Origin: an uncultured Gammaproteobacteria bacterium
GTDB taxonomy: Bacteria > Pseudomonadota > Gammaproteobacteria > Arenicellales > UBA868
Assembly: GCA_913051905.1 (NCBI GenBank)
Contig: CAJXBY010000160.1
Coordinates: 1-5,962, forward strand
Reading direction: 5' to 3'
DNA: 5,962 nucleotides
Shown in pieces: positions 1 to 5,668 of the stretch. Position 1 is the first letter of the stretch, and each line of letters begins with the position of its first letter. A program made the translations under genes and the position numbers. Under the pieces are notes generated by a model that did not search any database, was not told the origin of the DNA, and worked only from the letters and a program-made list of their open reading frames with translations.

Positions 1-142
1 CGAGGCTTGCCTGGCGCCGCTTGCCGAGTATGACTTCGCTGATCTGATCCAGTACACCGGCGATTGTCTGCTCGGCATCTGGTTCCTGTGCGCTGATGAT
101 GCTCGGAGGCGGTTGTAGCGCGGTCGGTGTTGGAGTGCTCAT
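1..142 (-). CDS. Probable MoxR-family AAA+ ATPase, N-terminal fragment (cut by window edge)
   Basis: Reading the minus strand from the ATG at 142-140 gives 47 residues before the window ends. After a Pro/Ser/Thr-rich, probably disordered start (MSTPTPTALQPPPSI), residues 24-42 read EQTIAGVLDQISEVILGKR. This matches the start of MoxR-type AAA+ ATPases, where a helix ending in 'vvlGk' comes just before the Walker A strand. Walker A, Walker B and the sensor motifs lie outside the window, so the ATPase assignment rests only on this N-terminal pattern. Family members are usually about 300-340 residues and act as chaperone-like ATPases, often beside DUF58 and VWA-domain genes. The start follows a hairpin that may terminate the upstream cluster and a possible extended -10 box, so this is probably a separate transcription unit. 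No strong Shine-Dalgarno is visible. The family call is fairly likely; the exact role is unknown. Confidence 0.6.
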   Translation of the reverse strand, partial: MSTPTPTALQPPPSIISAQEPDAEQTIAGVLDQISEVILGKRRQASL

Positions 143-168
143 CGGTGGTGACGGTCCAGGACATCACT

Positions 169-177
169 ATCATAGCA
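169..177 (-). promoter_or_regulatory. Candidate extended -10 promoter for the MoxR-like gene
   Basis: On the minus strand the sequence is TGCTATGAT, an extended -10 (TGn) followed by TATGAT, which matches TATAAT at 5 of 6 positions. It lies about 27 nt upstream of the ATG at 142, giving a short leader. No good -35 hexamer sits 16-18 nt upstream; extended -10 promoters can work without one. This is a pattern match only. Confidence 0.35.
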
Positions 178-187
178 AAGTCCATCG

Positions 188-203
188 GGCCAAAGGTTTG
201 GCC
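188..203. promoter_or_regulatory. 7+2+7 inverted repeat, possible operator at the -35 position
   Basis: The sequence GGCCAAAGGTTTGGCC has two perfect 7-base arms around a GG centre. It covers the place where a -35 element for the 169-177 promoter would lie, a common position for a repressor site. It is not followed by a T-tract on either strand, so a terminator is less likely. No regulator can be named. Confidence 0.25.
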
Positions 204-237
204 TGGCGGACGCCTTCGCTGGGTACGACATTACCTT

Positions 238-265
238 GAATAACCCGTCTGCAGAGGCGGACGGG
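238..265 (-). terminator. Candidate Rho-independent terminator after the VOC gene
   Basis: Starting 25 nt past the VOC stop codon, the minus strand forms a hairpin. The arms CCCGTCCGC and GCAGACGGG (265-257 and 252-244) pair over six outer and two inner base pairs, with one C-A mismatch and a CTCT loop. TTATTC follows directly. The T-tract is short, so termination may be partial. On the plus strand the stem pairs slightly better (U-G wobble) but no T-tract follows. The position, between the end of the cluster and the MoxR-like gene, supports a terminator role. Confidence 0.5.
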
Positions 266-290
266 CCTTGATGTTCACAGGCGGCGAGGT

Positions 291-770
291 TTAATGCGCC
301 TTGTCGGCACTCCACTGATCGAGAATCGCTCTGGCATCTTCCTTGGAGTCGATCTTCTGGTCGTGCCCCATCCGCTTGGCAGCAAGTTCAATGACGTACC
401 CGTTGGGATCGCGAAAATAAATCGAGTCTATGAAGCCGTGATTCGAAATGCCGCGTGTCTCGATGTCCTGCTCTTTTCCTTTTTCGAACATCTGCAGGAG
501 GTGAGGATGATCGACTTCTAGGGCGATGTGAAGATCAAAATCCCGCTGTATTTTGAATTCAAATGGGGTGTCTGGATCGTCGAAGAAAGCCAGGCATGAA
601 CCGTCATCCATCTCATAAAAAGTGTGCAGGACTTTGGTGTCACGCCCGGTTTTAGTGATCGAGATCTCCAGAGAATGAACCAGGGGTAGCCCCAGGAAAT
701 CTTCGTAGAACCGGCGGGTCTGCTCTGAATCTCGGCAGCGATACGCATTGTGATGCAGGCCTTTGATCAT
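291..770 (-). CDS. VOC-family (glyoxalase/bleomycin-resistance fold) protein
   Basis: This is a 159-residue single-domain protein with the vicinal-oxygen-chelate fold, built from two beta-alpha-beta-beta-beta modules. Module 1 opens with GLHHNAYRCRD (4-14), then the typical helix RRFYEDFLGLPL (19-30) and a strand pair ending in CLAFFDD. Module 2 opens with DLHIALEVD (79-87) and ends with IYFRDPNGYVIELA (117-130). Likely metal ligands are His6 or His7, His81 and Glu128, the usual H/H/E set, so a metal-dependent enzyme is expected. The substrate (glyoxalase, dioxygenase or other) cannot be read from the sequence. About 28 residues follow the fold as a charged tail. ATG at 770 is chosen because the fold starts four residues later; the frame stays open back to a TTG at 869 overlapping pilE, but those residues are not domain-like. 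It lies 89 nt after pilE on the same strand, with no strong promoter of its own. A pilus role is not evident. The protein is cytoplasmic (no signal peptide). Confidence 0.88.
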   Translation of the reverse strand: MIKGLHHNAYRCRDSEQTRRFYEDFLGLPLVHSLEISITKTGRDTKVLHTFYEMDDGSCLAFFDDPDTPFEFKIQRDFDLHIALEVDHPHLLQMFEKGKEQDIETRGISNHGFIDSIYFRDPNGYVIELAAKRMGHDQKIDSKEDARAILDQWSADKAH

Positions 771-859
771 AACGCTATTTCTGGGCTTCTGTTTTCGGGG
801 AGTGCCCTTCGGTGAATGAATCAGGGTGTAAGAACGTACCGGATTATGATCTGCGTGAG

Positions 860-1288
860 CTACCAGCAATTGTCGCTGTCAGCGCCGGTTGCGCCTCTTT
901 CTCCCAGATGGGTGAGCGTCAGAGTCTCGCAATCGGCATCGTTGTCCTGGGGACTGGTGTCGGGAGGATCGGCCTCAAGTGTAAAAGTGGTCGAAGTAAG
1001 ATTTGTTGTGGTTATCGTGTAAAAACCTTCATCAGAATTTAGGGATACTGCTCCCGAGGCCACCACATTACAACTCGAGTCATCGTATGCAGAGAACTGG
1101 GTGAAGCAGCGCTCCAAAGACTGTGCGACTTCCATGAGCTTCGCCTTGGCGTCTGTCCGGCGGGATTTCTGCACATAGTTGCCATACATCGGTACGGCGA
1201 TCGCCGCAATAATCCCAATGATCGCCACGACGATCATCAATTCGATCAAAGTGAAGCCGCGGGCGGATCGTTTTTTTCTTCCAATCAT
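860..1288 (-). CDS. pilE: Type IV prepilin, minor pilin PilE
   Basis: The product is a 142-residue prepilin. The basic leader [11 protein letters not shown] ends at the prepilin-peptidase (PilD) cleavage site, followed by mature [20 protein letters not shown]. Phe+1, Glu+5 (Glu16) and Pro+22 (Pro33) are all present, giving the N-methylated alpha1 helix that anchors pilins in the inner membrane before assembly. The globular part has four cysteines. Cys61 and Cys73 lie in an [15 protein letters not shown] stretch; Cys120 and Cys141 enclose a C-terminal D-loop ([13 protein letters not shown] ... DNCW), a layout typical of Pseudomonas-type PilE encoded next to pilY1. With PilX, PilV, PilW and FimU it is expected to help prime pilus assembly together with PilY1. 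ATG at 1288 gives a normal 11-residue leader; an in-frame GTG at 1324 would add 12 more residues. Shine-Dalgarno support is weak: an AGGA lies 14 nt upstream. The gene is complete, ending in TAG. Confidence 0.93.
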   Translation of the reverse strand: MIGRKKRSARGFTLIELMIVVAIIGIIAAIAVPMYGNYVQKSRRTDAKAKLMEVAQSLERCFTQFSAYDDSSCNVVASGAVSLNSDEGFYTITTTNLTSTTFTLEADPPDTSPQDNDADCETLTLTHLGERGATGADSDNCW

Positions 1289-1508
1289 AGATCGTATTGT
1301 AATCCTGCCGGATGGTCTTTGCACGGATGCAGGCAGTAGTCCGTGTTACCGGCCGCGATGGTTAACGGCAAGTCACATGGATCGGGTTTGCAAATCTGCA
1401 GAAATCCTGAATCTTGCTCATGACCAGCTCAGGATCAACTGCTTCCTGCTGGGAGGATAGTAGATGACTGCCGGGAGTTGGATTCTCAGAGTTGTCAGCA
1501 GGCAATGT
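1289..1508. other. Enlarged pilY1-pilE spacer, no gene recognised
   Basis: These 220 bp separate the pilY1 TAG from the pilE ATG, where related clusters are usually much tighter. A 7 bp inverted pair (CCTGCTG at 1445-1451 and CAGCAGG at 1496-1502) lies near pilY1, but there is no T-tract to make a terminator. A TACAAT -10-like box (minus strand, 1301-1296) sits too close to the pilE ATG to leave a leader and has a poor -35. A 19-codon minus-strand ORF (1421-1362) has no ribosome binding site. I see no RNA gene or mobile element. Confidence 0.5.
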
Positions 1509-4500
1509 CTAGTAGGACTTACTCAGTTCTTGCCAGGACCTACGCCCGTCCAAAGACGCAGATGGGTCGTCGCCCGCGAGTAACTTGTCTGATCCTACGA
1601 AATCGGTGCTACTGGCGTCAGTGCCAGTACTCGAAGTGTATAACCGGTTTCCAATGATAGCCGGACCTGCTGGCATGCCCTTGTCGGCGTCCAACTTTTG
1701 GCCAGCATAGCCAACAGTAGAAGCCGTCGGAGGTGACCCTGTGGTGATGGTGTAGGTATCCCCCAGTATGGCAATAGCACCGTCTTGATTGAAGTCGAAA
1801 GAAGCTTCCTTGGGGCTGCCGCCATTTTCGCTTTCAACGGCCATCTCCCAGCCAGTGCCCCCGGAGGCACAGACACTGGAATCCGGAATGATCGTGTTGA
1901 AATGGAGAATGCCCAGACGGAACAAGGACCTCGAGGCCACACGCTCACCCGCGTCCAGATCGATGTACCAGCCGAACTGACGACTGCCCTCTGTCCCTTC
2001 GTAATCGGGTGACATTTCGGAGATGGGCTGAAGCACCCGTTCCCCGGTGGTAGAGTCATTTACAATAAATGACTGTGCGGCAAGATTTGCACGGGTAAGA
2101 TCACCTCCGGAAGAGCGGTGGCCCGTGTCCCAGATACCGTAATAGGACTGTTGGTTAAGATCAGTTTTGTCGGCCTCGTCCAGGAATTTACCGGTTCCAA
2201 AAAACACCATGAGATTGGGGGCCGGGCCATCCTCAATAGTCGGATGATAAGCAATCGTCGGCTCGGTTGTGATCGGTTGATCGACAGTACCCGTGGCACC
2301 CGAAACAAAAGCGTGAAACAGAGGTTTTGTGCTACTTCCACCACCTGCGGATAGGCCCCAATGACTGGGATTGCTGCTGGAAAGGTCAAAGGCCCACATT
2401 CGACCGTGAAGATCCCCGGCATAGACCCGGTCTGCTGTGCCATTGCCGTCGAGATCGACAGTCGCGGGCGAAAACAATCCGTTGCGGTTTGATTCTTCGC
2501 CAACATTGGTCGTGATGCGCCAATAGTCTGTGCCTTCAGTCCAAGTGCCGTCGAGACCGCCTTCAAGGGTGATGATAAAGAGTTGCGCCTCGCCGGCGTC
2601 GGAGTCCGTTGCCGTATCCTCCGGCCCGTTGCCGATGATCACGGCCCACTTCCCATTATTGAGCAATGCAACATCCGGGCGACTATATGTCTTTCCTAGA
2701 TGGGGGTCGTCGCTGTCGCTGAACTCCCACAAGACAATTTCATTGGCCGAACTTTCGTCGAACGCACTGGGGTCTGTTACATCCAGGGCAAACAGTCCCG
2801 AGCCACCCGCCCCCTGAGTGCCGATCAGAACCGAGCGCCAGGACTCCACCGGGTATGCGCGTGTTTTGATATGAGCATCAGTGACCCGCGGTGTTCCATC
2901 GACGTAGAGAGAAGTGTGCTCGAAATTGGGATCGCTGAGCTGGTGGTATCCATTGCCGACAGTATCGCTGTAAAGATTACCGGGTACATAGGCCAGAATT
3001 TCTTCACCGGTGTCTGCGTGAAAAGCGTGCAGCATCCCGCCGTTACTGCCAACGTAAACGACACCATGCCTAGTGGCTTGACTTGCCTGGAAATCGGAAT
3101 ATTTATCGCCGTCACCGAATGCAGGGGTGTCCGGCCATTCTTGATTGGGTTTGCCGTAGTAGATTGGAGATGAGTGCCAGATATCACCTAGCACGCTTCC
3201 ACGAAGACGAAATTGATAACCTGCGGTTCCTTCGTTGGTGCGGTCGCCACGAAGATAGGCCAGTCGCGCTTGGCCTTTGCTCTCAGCCTCCTCTTTCGTG
3301 CCACCGTGTTCAGTGCGCAGATCCTTTTTCTGGGCCGAACTGAGCGAGTCCCAGCGAAATGGCGCCGGCACTTCGCCAGAAGTATCATCATCCCAACCCA
3401 TAGTCAGTATCACGCGGTTGTCTGGGTTTTTCGCATCCAGCAACTCGGCGGCTTTCCAAACCGAACTGGCAACTGAGCCGGTCTCCGGATCGAGTTGGAA
3501 GGCCCTCAAATCTCCCGACCAGTCGCTGGCATCAAAAAAGCTTTGATAAAGGTGTGTGGATGTTTCCAGTTTCCCCGAACTAAAGGATACGGCCGCCGCG
3601 GAGCCGACCTGGGCAATACCCTTGGAGACCGCATCCAGTATCGCATTCACGGTCCCTGTGCTGCCACTGACATTATTTGTCAATGTGCCTTTGGTCTCTA
3701 TGGTGATGTGCGACGCTTGACCAACGGTTGCAGTTGAACCATCACAACTGTATTTCTGGTCAATCCCGGAATTGCCCGATCGGGTGTTGATGGCGGCGAC
3801 AACGATGTTTTTGGTTTTGAGGGCGGCAAGCGCTTCATTGGCGCTGACCGTTGTACAGTGAGATCTGGCGTCACCAAACCACACAATGATCTTGCCCGCG
3901 CCTTCTCTCCATCCGATTGAGTAGTCGGTTTTGTACCCCAGGTCAGTACAAGTACCGGTAAAACCAGGCTCACAGTTTCCATCAGTCATGCCGCCCTCGG
4001 TCGCGAGCTGATGCAGGGCAAAGAAATTGGCCTCAGGTAGGTCGCCGCCGCCCGATGCCGACCACTCAGCCATGGCGGTGGTGATCTCGCTTTTGTCGGC
4101 AGTCATGGCCTGGTTGACCTTGAAGGCCTCTCGGGCGATTTCTGGATACCCAGTCGGTTCTTCCTCGTCTTCTGTCTCTCCGCTGCCCACCGGGCAAATC
4201 CGCCAGCGAATTTCGGAGTGCCACCAGTACCCTGTGCTATAGGTCACGGTGTAGCTATTGCCAGCTACTAAATTAACCGTACCTCCGGACATGTATCTGC
4301 CCGATGAAAAGCCCGCGCCTAAAACCGCAACCGTAGCGTTGGTGGCTGCGTTCTTGATGGTCAGTCTGTTGCCGTGCCACCCGTCTCCCCAGGTATCGAT
4401 CAGGTCCACGTAATAGTCGCCCCCATCGAGAGCCGCGATCGTATTGGACGAGCCCGAAAATTGTGTCGGAGCCGGGGCTACGCCGGCCGACCCATCGGAA

Positions 4501-4814
4501 CAATGATAGGAAGCAGTAGATCCGCCACCTCCCACATGTTCGCGCGGGTCGCCCCAGTAGGTAGCCACACCGTACTGCACATCGATGCCTTCAAATCGTT
4601 CGTCGCCACCTGAGATTTTGTTTAAGATTTCTGTGGCATTGGTTCGCGTGCTGTTGATCATTCCCCACATACTGCCGGTATTGTCCATCAAGAAAACAAC
4701 ATCTGCACTGCAGCCCGTCGTCTGTCCGAGGGTATGAGAGGGACTGAGCATCCCGAGAAGCACAACAGCTGTTGCCAGCAGGACAACACGAAAGCGAATT
4801 GCGCAGGTAATCAC
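1509..4814 (-). CDS. pilY1: PilY1: type IV pilus tip/assembly protein with VWA domain and PilC-like beta-propeller
   Basis: From the GTG at 4814 the protein has 1101 residues, close to the usual PilY1 length. Residues 1-30 form a Sec signal peptide (MITCAIRFR, then a hydrophobic core, ending THTLG-type before Gln31). A VWA domain follows to about 375: MIDAS residues Asp44, Thr46, Ser48 (DNTGS), the second MIDAS segment GGGDLPEA with Asp258, and IIVWFGDA at 309-316. It is split at about 95-222 by an extra module carrying DTWGDGWHG (140-148), flanked by Cys105 and Cys207 and followed by an acidic linker. The PilC/PilY1 propeller runs about 540-970 with LGDIWHSSP (542-550), YVGSNGGMLHAF (587-598), the calcium loop DLDGNGTAD (787-795) and FGTGKF (872-877). 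A second Asp/Asn-rich loop, DFNQDG, is at 1007-1012. The C-terminus RRSWQEL is typical. PilY1 acts at the pilus tip in adhesion, surface sensing and calcium-dependent control of retraction. The GTG lies 13 nt after the upstream stop, suggesting coupled translation. An ATG at 4883 would add 23 polar residues before the signal peptide and overlap the upstream gene by 56 nt. Confidence 0.95.
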   Translation of the reverse strand: MITCAIRFRVVLLATAVVLLGMLSPSHTLGQTTGCSADVVFLMDNTGSMWGMINSTRTNATEILNKISGGDERFEGIDVQYGVATYWGDPREHVGGGGSTASYHCSDGSAGVAPAPTQFSGSSNTIAALDGGDYYVDLIDTWGDGWHGNRLTIKNAATNATVAVLGAGFSSGRYMSGGTVNLVAGNSYTVTYSTGYWWHSEIRWRICPVGSGETEDEEEPTGYPEIAREAFKVNQAMTADKSEITTAMAEWSASGGGDLPEANFFALHQLATEGGMTDGNCEPGFTGTCTDLGYKTDYSIGWREGAGKIIVWFGDARSHCTTVSANEALAALKTKNIVVAAINTRSGNSGIDQKYSCDGSTATVGQASHITIETKGTLTNNVSGSTGTVNAILDAVSKGIAQVGSAAAVSFSSGKLETSTHLYQSFFDASDWSGDLRAFQLDPETGSVASSVWKAAELLDAKNPDNRVILTMGWDDDTSGEVPAPFRWDSLSSAQKKDLRTEHGGTKEEAESKGQARLAYLRGDRTNEGTAGYQFRLRGSVLGDIWHSSPIYYGKPNQEWPDTPAFGDGDKYSDFQASQATRHGVVYVGSNGGMLHAFHADTGEEILAYVPGNLYSDTVGNGYHQLSDPNFEHTSLYVDGTPRVTDAHIKTRAYPVESWRSVLIGTQGAGGSGLFALDVTDPSAFDESSANEIVLWEFSDSDDPHLGKTYSRPDVALLNNGKWAVIIGNGPEDTATDSDAGEAQLFIITLEGGLDGTWTEGTDYWRITTNVGEESNRNGLFSPATVDLDGNGTADRVYAGDLHGRMWAFDLSSSNPSHWGLSAGGGSSTKPLFHAFVSGATGTVDQPITTEPTIAYHPTIEDGPAPNLMVFFGTGKFLDEADKTDLNQQSYYGIWDTGHRSSGGDLTRANLAAQSFIVNDSTTGERVLQPISEMSPDYEGTEGSRQFGWYIDLDAGERVASRSLFRLGILHFNTIIPDSSVCASGGTGWEMAVESENGGSPKEASFDFNQDGAIAILGDTYTITTGSPPTASTVGYAGQKLDADKGMPAGPAIIGNRLYTSSTGTDASSTDFVGSDKLLAGDDPSASLDGRRSWQELSKSY

Positions 4815-4827
4815 TGGAATGCTCTGA

Positions 4828-5301
4828 TTATTCTTGGTCCAGCCGTAACAAGGGTGCGTCGGGCCATAGTCTTCCCTGTCCATCCGGATTGATCACCGCC
4901 TCGATCGAATGCAGATTCATCAGGGAAAAAATCTCAGTACTGATTCTGTCCAGATGTTCCGGATGCTTGCATTCGAACTGCCAATGCGCGACGACACCGG
5001 GTGCGTCAGAAGATGTTACATCTAAGTGCTTGCGGTAACACGCAGCTTTGGCAGGAAAGCTGAAGATGCCGTAGGTATACTTTAATACACCGGTCAGTTG
5101 TTCAATTTTGTTGGCCACGGTAGGGGTCTTGGAATCCAGGAGTATGGCCGCAGATACAGGCACTTCCAATGTTAAACCAAGAAAATTCCCTTTGGGCGTT
5201 ACGTACAGGGCGGCCGCATCTGCAGCGGGTGGCGGGTCGGAGTCACCGTATGCCAACTGGCTGAGTGCGAGAAAAACTGATAATACGAGAAATCTGTACA
5301 T
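4828..5301 (-). CDS. Secreted ZrgA/DUF2796-like protein without the His-rich segment
   Basis: The 157-residue product starts with a clear signal peptide, MYRFLVLSVFLALSQLAYG, cut before Asp20. The mature part resembles the DUF2796/ZrgA family of periplasmic zinc-uptake proteins in its order of motifs. First comes a strand GNFLGLTLEVPVSA (38-51); then a helix leading to FSFPAKAAC (80-88, Cys88); then HWQFECKHPEHLD (106-118, Cys111); then IFSLMNLHSIEAVINPDGQG (124-143); and a final WPDAPLLRL. In family members I know, the stretch between the two cysteines carries a long His/Asp run; here only 22 residues separate them, with no His cluster. Strong zinc binding by that route is therefore unlikely. 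The two Cys may form a disulfide. ATG at 5301 is preferred: GGGGAG at 5317-5312 lies 10 nt upstream and AGGG is closer. An in-frame ATG at 5319 would add six residues. The gene lies just before pilY1, so a periplasmic role linked to PilY1 is possible but inferred. The gene is convincing; the family match is by eye. Confidence 0.8.
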   Translation of the reverse strand: MYRFLVLSVFLALSQLAYGDSDPPPAADAAALYVTPKGNFLGLTLEVPVSAAILLDSKTPTVANKIEQLTGVLKYTYGIFSFPAKAACYRKHLDVTSSDAPGVVAHWQFECKHPEHLDRISTEIFSLMNLHSIEAVINPDGQGRLWPDAPLLRLDQE

Positions 5302-5351
5302 AATGCCCTGACTCCCCATTTCAGTGATAACCTGGGTTGGTTCTTACATCA

Positions 5352-5364
5352 GATACCCGGTATC
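5352..5364. repeat. 13 bp palindrome upstream of the ZrgA-like gene
   Basis: The sequence GATACCCGGTATC has two perfect 6-base arms around one central base. It lies about 50 bp upstream of the ZrgA-like start and downstream of the weak promoter-like pair at 5420-5446, so it would fall in the mRNA leader or act as a regulator site. No known regulator consensus is recognised. Confidence 0.3.
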
Positions 5365-5419
5365 GGTGTACTCGTGCGACATGCGAACAAAGGTTCTTCC
5401 GGTCAGATCCAAGCATCAC

Positions 5420-5446
5420 AATATAGCCTCCCGAACGTCGTTGCAA
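5420..5446 (-). promoter_or_regulatory. Weak promoter-like pair upstream of the ZrgA-like gene and pilY1
   Basis: On the minus strand TTGCAA (5446-5441) is followed after 15 nt by TATATT (5425-5420). The -10 matches 5 of 6 positions and the -35 matches 4 of 6, but the 15 nt spacing is short. If real, it would give the ZrgA-like gene and pilY1 their own promoter with a leader of about 110 nt, independent of the upstream minor pilin genes. This rests on consensus matching only. Confidence 0.25.
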
Positions 5447-5633
5447 GCGTTCCTGACAGGAATGGACCGGCTCTCATGTGGACGCGTTCGGTAGATGCCT
5501 TAGCCTTAATCGAATCGGCCGCCATTAGTTCCCTAGCCGAATGTTTTCTGAGATCGCTCAACTCGCGGATGGTACCCGTGATTACCGGTAGAGGCCCGCC
5601 TCGAGGATTTCTATGCTGGCGATTAATTTGAAC

Positions 5634-5668
5634 AGCAGCTCTTACCGTGAATTAGAAGCTCTTACCGT
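5634..5668. repeat. 15 bp imperfect direct repeat (20 bp period) across the pilX stop codon
   Basis: On the minus strand ACGGTAAGAGCTTCT (5668-5654) and ACGGTAAGAGCTGCT (5648-5634) match at 14 of 15 positions, with starts 20 bp apart. The first copy encodes the last residues of PilX (the 'YGKSF' end) and reaches the first base of its stop codon; the second is outside the gene. A local duplication or replication slippage at the 3' end is the simplest explanation. Confidence 0.55.

Larger units (their letters stand above)
5302..5651. other. Long pilX to ZrgA-like gene spacer, no convincing gene
   Basis: This 350 bp region follows the pilX stop. On the minus strand the pilX frame continues open from 5651 to a TGA at 5405-5403 (82 codons, no family recognised). 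On the plus strand an overlapping 85-codon ORF (5374-5631) has no ribosome binding site and no recognisable product. Both are probably chance or decayed sequence. Also present are part of a direct repeat at the pilX stop, a weak promoter-like pair (5420-5446) and a 13 bp palindrome (5352-5364). No tRNA, transposase remnant or good terminator was seen. Confidence 0.5.

Noticed and set aside
771..869. Alternative TTG start for the VOC protein overlapping the end of pilE
   Set aside because: The added 33 residues are not part of the VOC fold, while the ATG at 770 starts right before the first beta strand.
1289..1324. Alternative GTG start for pilE adding 12 residues
   Set aside because: It would make a 23-residue leader; the ATG at 1288 gives a normal 11-residue basic leader before the Gly/Phe cleavage site.
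1362..1421. 19-codon minus-strand ORF (MSKIQDFCRF...) in the pilY1-pilE spacer
   Set aside because: No Shine-Dalgarno, too short, and no known small-protein pattern.
2700..3173. Plus-strand 157-codon ORF inside pilY1
   Set aside because: It is antisense to the conserved PilY1 propeller and its protein has no recognisable family; a shadow frame.
3243..3251. RGD tripeptide in PilY1 (residues 522-524), resembling an integrin-binding motif
   Set aside because: It lies in LAYLRGDRTNEG, a segment conserved in PilY1/PilC proteins just before the propeller, so it more likely reflects family structure. An RGD by itself is not evidence of integrin binding.
5583..5606. Palindromes TACCGGTA and CCTCGAGG and a GAGGC/GCCTC hairpin after pilX, as a terminator
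   Set aside because: The stems are short and no T-tract follows on either strand.
5374..5631. Plus-strand 85-codon ORF in the pilX to ZrgA-like gene spacer
   Set aside because: No ribosome binding site, no recognisable domain or signal peptide, and opposite in direction to every supported gene here. It may be chance.
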